Below the pieces are notes generated by a model. It made no database searches. It was not told the DNA's origin and saw only the letters and a program-made list of their open reading frames with translations. Shown piece after piece: positions 53,424 to 61,692 of a stretch of DNA of 64,000 nt. The position numbers and the translations under genes are program-made. This DNA is from Cytophagaceae bacterium (lineage in GTDB: Bacteria; Bacteroidota; Bacteroidia; Cytophagales; Cytophagaceae): positions 81,476 through 145,475 of the forward strand of contig JALONM010000005.1 in assembly GCA_025454925.1 (NCBI GenBank). The letters run 5' to 3'. Within the stretch, counting starts at the first letter, position 1. Each line of letters begins with the position of its first letter.

Positions 53424-54416
53424 TTAAAATCTGAACTCATATCCAACATTCACTACCGCTTCTCTGGATAATCCATCCAGCGATAACCTATTGAATTCGG
53501 GCCGGTAGTATCGCTGGGATAATCGATATCCGAAAATAACTTTAATCCCGGAACGAGTACTGAAACTATAACTAAATCCAGTGATTGCGCTTAAGGCAAG
53601 GCCAGTAGTACCCTTCACTGAAATTCTCTTGCCAAACTTATCGGTGATGCGATCAGGCGTTACCCTGTAAATTGGCAAAAGTCCAATATGACCTGTCAGG
53701 CGGGAAGCCCGAATGCTTTTTTCAATTCTCAGCATTACATCATTTCCCCTGCGAATTTCTTTACAAACCGGATACAACAGGGCTGTGGTGCTATCGTAAT
53801 CGCTGGCACTAAACCATGGCCCCCATAAGAACTGATTTTGATTTGCATTAAATGGCATCTGGTAACCCGCCGCAATTAGCCATCCACGAGAAAGCAAAGA
53901 AATTCCAGCAATTCCATCGTAAGTACCCAAACTGGTTTGATAGTAATTAGGCAGTGGTCTACCGTCACTCCTGGCTTTGTCTCCCTGGTTGGTTGGAATC
54001 TTTGAGCCAAGTGTAAGACTTACCTGATAGTTGTTTTTAGTCCACAAGGTGCGCGTTGCACTTACCGATACATCACTCAATCCCTGTGTGTTGGCGAGTA
54101 AGCCATATACAAAAAAATACGGCACTTTTATTTGCAGCGCGTTTCTTTTACCCAAACCAATGGTAGCGTCGGCAGTATACGAAGTAATCACATCTCCAAT
54201 TTTATTAATCCCGGCATAGGCACTAAGTTCAATGGCCCGCAATTTCACTTCCACTTTCTTATTGAAATGTTGATTCGGTTTCATGGCGCCCATGGTGCAA
54301 AATCCGGCATCGCTGCACCCTTGAGACATTAGCGCCAGTGGCTTCGTCAGCAATAGTGTACACAAAACAAAGAGCCTCCTCGTTATATTGCGATACCTGC
54401 ATGCACCTATTTTCAT
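53424..54416 (-). CDS. Outer-membrane beta-barrel protein (putative)
   Basis: A 330-residue protein. After a signal segment (about residues 10-32) the mature N-terminus carries a cysteine pair 'SQGCSDAGFCTMGAMKP', a pattern I associate with Bacteroidota outer-membrane proteins. The rest alternates aromatic and small residues as in a barrel ('VSLTLGSKIPTNQG', 'GYRLSQRYYRPEF') and ends in the aromatic terminus 'VGYEFRF' typical of outer-membrane barrels. No substrate can be named. It lies 50 bases upstream of the TPR-CHAT gene on the same strand and may be co-transcribed with it. Confidence 0.72.
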   Translation of the reverse strand: MKIGACRYRNITRRLFVLCTLLLTKPLALMSQGCSDAGFCTMGAMKPNQHFNKKVEVKLRAIELSAYAGINKIGDVITSYTADATIGLGKRNALQIKVPYFFVYGLLANTQGLSDVSVSATRTLWTKNNYQVSLTLGSKIPTNQGDKARSDGRPLPNYYQTSLGTYDGIAGISLLSRGWLIAAGYQMPFNANQNQFLWGPWFSASDYDSTTALLYPVCKEIRRGNDVMLRIEKSIRASRLTGHIGLLPIYRVTPDRITDKFGKRISVKGTTGLALSAITGFSYSFSTRSGIKVIFGYRLSQRYYRPEFNRLSLDGLSREAVVNVGYEFRF

Positions 54417-54483
54417 ATGAAACCTTCCCTGAAATGATTACGTTAAAACACTTACCTTATTTAATTCTAACCTGGTTTAAGTT

Positions 54484-54594
54484 ATGAAAAAGTTTATTCG
54501 TTTTTTCTGTAAGGCTATCATTTTTATCCTTGTCATGGCGCCTCCCATTCTTGGCTCTATCCCTGAAATCAAGCACACTTTTCCTCAGGCATAA
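54484..54594 (+). CDS. Possible 36-residue secreted peptide
   Basis: A short open frame, MKKFIRFFCKAIIFILVMAP, then PILGSIPEIKHTFPQA. It has a basic start, a hydrophobic run and a small polar tail, like a signal peptide followed by a short peptide. No strong promoter or ribosome-binding site supports it, and it could be chance. It lies between divergent genes, ending 3 bases before the stop codon of the convergent PRPP synthetase gene. Confidence 0.3.
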   Translation: MKKFIRFFCKAIIFILVMAPPILGSIPEIKHTFPQA

Positions 54595-54597
54595 AAC

Positions 54598-55512
54598 TTA
54601 TTCCAACAACTTTTGTCGAAGCAAGTTAGCTACCGTTCTTACTTCTAAAAACGGATCCTGAATAAGGTACGCATTAGGGTGTGTGTCGGTACAGACTATT
54701 TTTTTTACACAACCCGCCTGCTTCATCTTTTCCAGACTTTCACCCACAAACAATCCATGCGTAGTAATAACACTAATTTCCAGGGCGCCAGCTTGCAAGT
54801 ATGCCTTGGCTGCGCTGATGATTGAACCTCCGGTTCGAATCATATCATCGTAAATAATCACCTTTTTACCTTGCACATCAGCGTTAATCCCTGCTACCTG
54901 GGTTTGAGTGCCTGAAATACGACGTTTGAATATAAAGGCTGCGTTTACCTGTAAATCATTCGCCAAAGACTCTACCCATTTGGCCCTGCCGGCATCGGTA
55001 CTTGCCAAAATAAAATCATTGCCATACAAGCTTCTACACGCATCTAAAATTACAGGTTTGGAATATAGATGCACCGGCCTGATTCCACTTTCAAAATAAT
55101 GTGGTAAGCCCTCTGTATGCAAATCAATCAAAATTACCTTATTCCCTTGACTGGTACGAGGTATTGATGATAGCAACGTGGCTCTGGTTTTTGCCGTTAC
55201 AACCTCTCCATACTTCACAGCTCGCTCCATGGTGCTATAACCGAAGTATGGAATGGCCAGCGTCAGGGATTCAGCACCGTACTTTACCGCAGCACTTGCC
55301 AGGTCATACATTTCCAACGTATCGCTATCGCTGATGGTCCCTCCGATTATAATCACATGGCGATGGTCTACATCGGTATTAATTCTCATATATCGTTCCC
55401 CATCCGGAAATCTGTTGATCTCCAGCGAACCATCATCAAATCCCGACTGAGACAATAATTTCTTCTTCAAATACGAATACGATTCCGTAGCAAACAACAA
55501 AGGTTTATTCAT
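54598..55512 (-). CDS. Ribose-phosphate pyrophosphokinase (PRPP synthetase-like)
   Basis: A 304-residue enzyme of the PRPP synthetase family, which makes phosphoribosyl pyrophosphate from ribose 5-phosphate and ATP. The PRPP loop 'VIIYDDMIRTGGSI' and N-terminal 'INRFPDGERYMRI' are present, and 'IPYFGYSTMERAVKYGEVVT' replaces the usual 'PYFGYARQDRK' flexible loop, which is more typical of the divergent, allosterically different branch. 'DLHTEGLPHYFE' is the family's second metal site. Length agrees (about 310). The divergent loop may mean different regulation. It stands alone. Confidence 0.85.
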   Translation of the reverse strand: MNKPLLFATESYSYLKKKLLSQSGFDDGSLEINRFPDGERYMRINTDVDHRHVIIIGGTISDSDTLEMYDLASAAVKYGAESLTLAIPYFGYSTMERAVKYGEVVTAKTRATLLSSIPRTSQGNKVILIDLHTEGLPHYFESGIRPVHLYSKPVILDACRSLYGNDFILASTDAGRAKWVESLANDLQVNAAFIFKRRISGTQTQVAGINADVQGKKVIIYDDMIRTGGSIISAAKAYLQAGALEISVITTHGLFVGESLEKMKQAGCVKKIVCTDTHPNAYLIQDPFLEVRTVANLLRQKLLE

Positions 55513-55621
55513 GCCGCTATAAAGTAAGATTCACCGCGATTGCGATGCATAGGCAAAGTAGCAGTATTTATCCGAATGCCAAAATTAAGCCTTGAGGATT
55601 CTTAGGAAGAGACTTAAAAAC

Positions 55622-55651
55622 AAAAGGGTCCTGAAGACCCAGGACCCTTTT
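55622..55651 (-). terminator. Rho-independent terminator of the repeat-protein gene
   Basis: On the minus strand AAAAGGGTCCTG-GGTC-type stem with CAGGACCCTTTTG and a T-rich tail; usable in both directions. It follows the stop codon at 55674 by 22 bases. Confidence 0.75.
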
Positions 55652-55673
55652 GTGAGTAATTGTTAATGGCACT

Positions 55674-57596
55674 CTAGTACCATATTTCACTTTCTTTGAG
55701 GTTGCGCTGCTCTTTCGGCGTTTTCTTCTTCTGATAATTTGGAGTTTCCAGATCATCATTTCTTCCGTATTTCTTGAGCATCCGTTTACGGTATTTCTCT
55801 TTAGCCTTGTATGAATTTTTAATTTTACCGCCTCTCCACACAGAGCTTGGATGCATGCCTTTGCTTCGACGATGTATCACAATATCGCCGCTGTAATTGG
55901 CCATCTTCTTCTGCTTCTTACGAATGGACTTCGCTTTCTGCTTCAAGGTACGTACCAACATATCACCCTGGTAATTGGCAATCTCACGTTCTTTTTCGCG
56001 CCTCATCTTCGCCCGCTTCTGCAATGCATTTACAGGAATATCGCCTGAATAGGTAGCCTGCTCTTTTTGCTTCTCACGAATCATCTTCGCTCTTTTCTGC
56101 AGCGCATTCAAAGGAATATCTCCGTCGTATTGAGCCTGCTCTTTTTGTTTCTGATTGATCAGTTCTCTTTTTTTCTTTAAATAATTAACAGGCATATCTC
56201 CCGAATAGTTAGCCCGCTCCTTTTCTTTAGTGGGATCAATTTCACGCACCCTGTAGGTTTGCTCATTTTTGGGAGGAGCCATCCGCGATTGGAATTGGGT
56301 ATACGTTTGAGGATTTTTCGGAGGAGCCATGCGAGACTCAGGTATTCTCATATCACCTTCTGCATATTTGGCCAATTCCTTTGACTTGCGTTCAGGGCGT
56401 CTACGATCTATCACATAAGACTGTTCGTTCTTGGGAGGCGCCATGCGGGATTCCTGCATTCGGTAGGTCTGTCCGTTTTTAGGAGGAGCCATCCTGCTTT
56501 GGAATTGAGTATAGGACTGTGCATTTTTGGGAGGCGCCATCCTGGATTCCGGGATGCGCATATCTCCTTCCGAATATTTAGCCATCTCTTCCGACTTTCT
56601 CCTGGACTTGGTGCGATCCACGGAATACCGCTGTTCATATTTGGGACCCTGAGTGTGCGAGGGAGCTGGCCGGTACACTTGAGCATTCTGAGGTCCTTGC
56701 GTACGCGAGGCAATAGGTCTATAGGTTTGTGCGTTTTGAGGTCCTTGCATACGAGAGCCCATGGGCCGGTAGGATTGAGCATTCTGTGGCCCTTGCATCC
56801 GCGAAGTAGCTGGTCGGTATACTTGCCCGTTGCGAGGAGCACTCATGCGGGAAGGCGCCACCTGTCTGTCGCCAGATGAATAACGGGCCATTTGTTGCGA
56901 ATTCTTTTGGGATCTGGAATCATCCACCCGATAATTGCTGGCATGCTGTGGACCTCTCATTCTTGAACTTGGAATGCGGGCATCTCCATTTTGTCTGGAG
57001 GCCATTTCCTGAGACTTGCGTTGGGCTTTGCCACGATCAGGGCGATACGCCACGGCATTTCTAGGTCCTTGATTTCTGGTGGGGGCAGGACTGCGATCAC
57101 CGGTGGAATTTTTAGATAGTTCTCGCGACTTTTCCTGAGTGTTATCCGTTTTACGATACGTACTGGAATTTTGCGGCGCTTGCGTGCGCGAGCTAGGAAT
57201 ACTGCGATCTCCTTGCTGGCGTTTAGAAATTTCTTTCGATGTTTCCCCGGAGCGATCGCTGGATCGATACGTGGAACTATTCTTAGGAGCCGAAGATCTG
57301 GAATTTGAATTAACTACCTGATCGCCGGTAGCATGCCTAGTTAAATTCTGAGATTTATTTTTCTCTATATTTTTATTGATTTTTTTCAGCGCGCCTTCGT
57401 TTCTGGGACCTTCCATGCGAGGGGCATTGGAAGCGGGATTCCGGTCACCACTACCTTTTTTCTTAATAGTTTTGGATGTCCCTTTGGATTTATCCGGTGG
57501 CAACTTCTGGGTAGTTCCATCCGGACGAATTTGCGCTGGCAAATTCACACTGAGCCACAGCCCTACTATTCCGGCAACGATTTTGTAGAATTGCAT
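55674..57596 (-). CDS. Secreted, highly repetitive basic protein of unknown function
   Basis: A 640-residue protein with a signal peptide (about residues 1-21, ending 'NLPAQ'). The mature part is almost wholly built of two interleaved short motifs. Motif 1 is an 'SRMxxPxNxQxY' unit (about 15 copies, e.g. 'SRMQGPQNAQSY', 'SRMAPPKNEQTY'). Motif 2 is a 'KxxExAxYSGDxxI' unit (about 12 copies, e.g. 'AKYSEGDMRIPES', 'ANYSGDMPVN'). It is rich in Arg, Lys, Gln, Asn, Ser and Pro, strongly basic, and probably disordered; the C-terminus is lysine-rich. No T9SS domain or cysteine. I know of no family for it. The lipoprotein gene lies 2 bases upstream on the same strand, in one operon. Confidence 0.75.
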   Translation of the reverse strand: MQFYKIVAGIVGLWLSVNLPAQIRPDGTTQKLPPDKSKGTSKTIKKKGSGDRNPASNAPRMEGPRNEGALKKINKNIEKNKSQNLTRHATGDQVVNSNSRSSAPKNSSTYRSSDRSGETSKEISKRQQGDRSIPSSRTQAPQNSSTYRKTDNTQEKSRELSKNSTGDRSPAPTRNQGPRNAVAYRPDRGKAQRKSQEMASRQNGDARIPSSRMRGPQHASNYRVDDSRSQKNSQQMARYSSGDRQVAPSRMSAPRNGQVYRPATSRMQGPQNAQSYRPMGSRMQGPQNAQTYRPIASRTQGPQNAQVYRPAPSHTQGPKYEQRYSVDRTKSRRKSEEMAKYSEGDMRIPESRMAPPKNAQSYTQFQSRMAPPKNGQTYRMQESRMAPPKNEQSYVIDRRRPERKSKELAKYAEGDMRIPESRMAPPKNPQTYTQFQSRMAPPKNEQTYRVREIDPTKEKERANYSGDMPVNYLKKKRELINQKQKEQAQYDGDIPLNALQKRAKMIREKQKEQATYSGDIPVNALQKRAKMRREKEREIANYQGDMLVRTLKQKAKSIRKKQKKMANYSGDIVIHRRSKGMHPSSVWRGGKIKNSYKAKEKYRKRMLKKYGRNDDLETPNYQKKKTPKEQRNLKESEIWY

Positions 57597-57598
57597 GG

Positions 57599-57862
57599 TT
57601 ACAGCTTAGTTTTTCTGGGAGCTCTGATTTGCTTGGGTGATTTCTTGTTTACAAGGCCCGACTCATGATTGATGCGACGAACTGGTCCCTTTTTCTTTTT
57701 CTTACCAGAACCATTTTTCAACTGTCCGTTTTCATCAAACTGACTCAGATCTGCTTCTGACACCTGCCCTAAGCCCGGACAAGGATACGATTTCTTTCTA
57801 CAGGCCATAAAGCTTGTCGACAAGAATACCACCAGAAGGATTAGATGAAGATTTTTTTTCAT
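57599..57862 (-). CDS. Small basic lipoprotein, operon partner of the repeat protein
   Basis: An 87-residue lipoprotein: MKKNLHLILLVVFLSTSFMAC (lipobox FMAC), then a second cysteine in 'SYPCPGLGQVSEADLSQFD' and a lysine-rich tail ('GKKKKKGPVRRINHESG'). I chose ATG 57862; a GTG at 57871 would add three residues. Its stop is 2 bases from the start of the repeat protein, and a promoter lies at 57886-57917. Unknown function; the basic tail matches its basic partner. Confidence 0.75.
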   Translation of the reverse strand: MKKNLHLILLVVFLSTSFMACRKKSYPCPGLGQVSEADLSQFDENGQLKNGSGKKKKKGPVRRINHESGLVNKKSPKQIRAPRKTKL

Positions 57863-57885
57863 TTTACCCACAACCTGTTCTTTAC

Positions 57886-57917
57886 CAAAGATACCTATTT
57901 ACACGTCATTATTCCAA
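57886..57917 (-). promoter_or_regulatory. Promoter of the lipoprotein/repeat-protein operon
   Basis: On the minus strand TATCTTTG at 57886-57893, with a GTTG about 21 bases upstream (57914-57917). The -7 box is exact and the -33 box is partial. The start codon follows after 24 bases. Confidence 0.55.
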
Positions 57918-59507
<1,590 letters not shown>

Positions 59508-59534
59508 TTCATAACAATCATTGCTACGAACTGC

Positions 59535-59563
59535 CAAAGCCGCTCCTCCAAGAGCGGCTTTGT
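59535..59563 (+). terminator. Rho-independent terminator of eno
   Basis: AAAGCCGCTC-CTCCAA-GAGCGGCTTT, a perfect stem with a T-rich tail, about 30 bases after the stop codon. Confidence 0.75.
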
Positions 59564-59682
59564 TGTTGAATACACATTTGTTTTGCTCCTGTTTATTTTT
59601 ACTTTTATAATACCGGAAACGATCGCCTGTCGGTTCGTATCCCACCTTATATAAAACAATTCATTCACAAACGTCAATTATC

Positions 59683-60141
59683 ATGGCACTACCTTCTGTT
59701 TTTGCACCCGAAACCATTCAACAATTGCAGGCCCGAATTCACCAATTAAAACCAGAATCCAAGGCTCAATGGGGCACGATGAGCGTTGCGCAAATGTTGG
59801 CACACTGCAATGTAACGTATGAAATGGCTTATGAAAATAAACACAAAGCTCCACCCATTTTCATGAAATGGATGCTAAAAGCCTTCGTTAAAAACTCCGT
59901 AGTAAACGAAGTCCCTTATAAGAAAGGATCCGCCACTGCACCCGCCTTTATTATAAAAGAAGAAAAATCATTTGACATAGAGAAAAAAAGACTTCTGGAC
60001 TATATTACCAAAACAGAATCGTTAGGAGCCTCCCATTTTGATCAAAAAGAATCTTTATCCTTTGGCAAATTGTCCTTAGAAGAATGGAACAATATGTTTT
60101 ACAAACATCTGGACCATCATTTAAAACAATTCGGCGTTTAA
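59683..60141 (+). CDS. DUF1569 protein (DinB-like helical bundle)
   Basis: A 152-residue protein of the DUF1569 family, which shares the DinB four-helix-bundle fold. The family core 'WGTMSVAQMLAHCNVTYEMA' has the first metal-type histidine (HCN), and 'WNNMFYKHLDHHLKQFGV' at the C-terminus holds the paired histidines. DinB relatives act as thiol-dependent transferases; for DUF1569 no substrate is known. It is followed by a GNAT gene 18 bases later and a LOG gene, probably one operon. Confidence 0.85.
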   Translation: MALPSVFAPETIQQLQARIHQLKPESKAQWGTMSVAQMLAHCNVTYEMAYENKHKAPPIFMKWMLKAFVKNSVVNEVPYKKGSATAPAFIIKEEKSFDIEKKRLLDYITKTESLGASHFDQKESLSFGKLSLEEWNNMFYKHLDHHLKQFGV

Positions 60142-60158
60142 GATCAATTGGTTGATTT

Positions 60159-60653
60159 ATGCTGAACTTAAGGATAGCCGAATTAGCAGATATCCCTTTA
60201 ATACAGCAACTATTCGAGCAATCCATTGATGGCAATTGTCAGAAAGAATATTCCAAGGAACAAATAGAGGCCTGGAAGGATGCAGGAAAAGATGCCGAAA
60301 AATGGAAATTTAAAATCAAAGAATCATTTTTTCTATTGGCGGAAGAAAACGGACAATTACTTGGGTTCGCCTCTTTGTGCTTCCCCAATTATTTAGACAC
60401 GTTGTATGTTTCCCCATTGCATATCCGCAAAAAAGCAGGCACTTTGTTATTGAATAAAATTCTGGAACATACAATCCTTGCAAAACAAGACCATCTATAT
60501 GCCGATGTAAGCGAAACAGCGCTTCCATTTTTCCTTGCCCATGGATTTGAAATAGAAAAACGTAACCATTTCCATATCCATTCTGTTTCCATTCATAACT
60601 ATAGAATGAAAAAAAATTTAATCAAATTCCTTCTCAACAATAAGGAACAATAA
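60159..60653 (+). CDS. GNAT-family N-acetyltransferase
   Basis: A 164-residue GNAT enzyme: opening 'LRIAELADIPLIQQLFEQS', beta-strand 'FFLLAEENGQLLGFASL', acetyl-CoA loop 'LYVSPLHIRKKAGTLLLNKI' (replacing the usual QxxGxG by RKKAGT) and 'ALPFFLAHGFEIEKRN'. The altered loop is common in GNATs that acetylate small molecules. The acceptor is unknown. It is 9 bases before the LOG gene. Confidence 0.83.
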   Translation: MLNLRIAELADIPLIQQLFEQSIDGNCQKEYSKEQIEAWKDAGKDAEKWKFKIKESFFLLAEENGQLLGFASLCFPNYLDTLYVSPLHIRKKAGTLLLNKILEHTILAKQDHLYADVSETALPFFLAHGFEIEKRNHFHIHSVSIHNYRMKKNLIKFLLNNKEQ

Positions 60654-60662
60654 CGAAGTAAC

Positions 60663-61388
60663 ATGAAAAATAATTCAAAAGAAGAAATTCGTTTTTTGGG
60701 CGGACCACAGTCCCGGTGGAAAGAGTTTATCTTTCTAAATAAAGTTTTATTCGAATTTATCAAAGGATTCCGGGCGCTGCATTTCAGTGCGCCGTACATC
60801 ACAGTATTCGGTTCTGCGCGGTACAAAGAAGATCATCCCTATTATTTACAAACGGTGGAGCTAGGAAAAAAAATCGCAGAAATGGGATTCACCGTTTTAA
60901 CAGGAGGTGGCCCAGGCATTATGGAAGCTGCAAATAAAGGGGCCCGAGAAGCTGGTGGCCCTTCTGTAGGCTGCAATATCGTTTTACCCTTCGAACAAAA
61001 GCCCAATCCATACCTCGACAAATGGGTGGATATTCGATATTTCTTTGTTAGAAAAACATTGCTTATCAAATATTCTTACGCATTTGTGGTCATGCCTGGT
61101 GGCTTTGGAACACTGGATGAATATTTTGAAGCACTCACACTTATTCAAACAAAAAAGATTTCTCAATTCCCCGTTGTATTAATCGGCAAAGAATATCACA
61201 AAGCATTGCTGGACCATGTAGATTTTATGCTGAAGGCTGGAACTGTCTCTAAAGAAGACCTGAATTTATACTTTGTTACAGACTCTATTGAGGAAGCGAT
61301 AGACTTTCTGAAAAGTCATACCATATTACAACAAGCAAAACAAAAAAACAGATATTCTCCTTTTAGGTTGTTTTTTGAGAGACACTAA
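60663..61388 (+). CDS. LOG-family protein (cytokinin riboside 5'-monophosphate phosphoribohydrolase-like)
   Basis: A 241-residue Rossmann-fold protein of the LOG/TIGR00730 family. The 'GGGPGIMEAANKGA' loop and 'MPGGFGTLDEYFE' (PGGxGTxxE) signature, both substrate-binding, are complete. LOG enzymes remove ribose phosphate from nucleotides; in bacteria other nucleotide-salvage or stress roles are proposed. No cytokinin genes are present. It is the last gene of the 59683-61388 group. Confidence 0.9.
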   Translation: MKNNSKEEIRFLGGPQSRWKEFIFLNKVLFEFIKGFRALHFSAPYITVFGSARYKEDHPYYLQTVELGKKIAEMGFTVLTGGGPGIMEAANKGAREAGGPSVGCNIVLPFEQKPNPYLDKWVDIRYFFVRKTLLIKYSYAFVVMPGGFGTLDEYFEALTLIQTKKISQFPVVLIGKEYHKALLDHVDFMLKAGTVSKEDLNLYFVTDSIEEAIDFLKSHTILQQAKQKNRYSPFRLFFERH

Positions 61389-61441
61389 ACTATTATTCCA
61401 GCCGTATACTGCGTTGCTAAAATCACCGGTTGTTCTAATTA

Positions 61442-61489
61442 AAATGGGATGCATGGCCAAGTCTTTTTTCTCGAGCATGCATCCCATTT
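61442..61489. other. Long hairpin after the LOG gene (possible terminator)
   Basis: AAATGGGATGCATG (61442-61455) pairs perfectly with CATGCATCCCATTT (61476-61489) around a 20-base loop. It lies about 55 bases after the LOG stop codon. There is no clean T-run, so a terminator function is uncertain. Confidence 0.5.
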
Positions 61490-61497
61490 ATATTTAA

Positions 61498-61688
61498 CAT
61501 GAGCTTTCTCCATAGTGCGCTTCGCTTCTATGGAGAAAGCTCATGGATCGTAGATCCAGGACCGATAATCCCGACTTAGAAAATCAGGGTCTTAGAAAAG
61601 AATTTCTTTTATTCGATTCCTTCTAAAGCCATTGATTTTATTAGTTGTTTTTCAATAGAAGAATTTCTATTGAAAAAGTAGGGTTAAA
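61498..61688 (-). repeat. Structured intergenic repeat, family 2 (long copy with 18-bp hairpin)
   Basis: Starts with a perfect 18-bp hairpin, CATGAGCTTTCTCCATAG (61498-61515) with its complement at 61528-61545 around the loop TGCGCTTCGCTT. The rest is the inverted counterpart of 39307-39494. It lies directly beside the stop codon of the adhesin gene at 61693. Confidence 0.85.
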
Positions 61689-61692
61689 CGAT

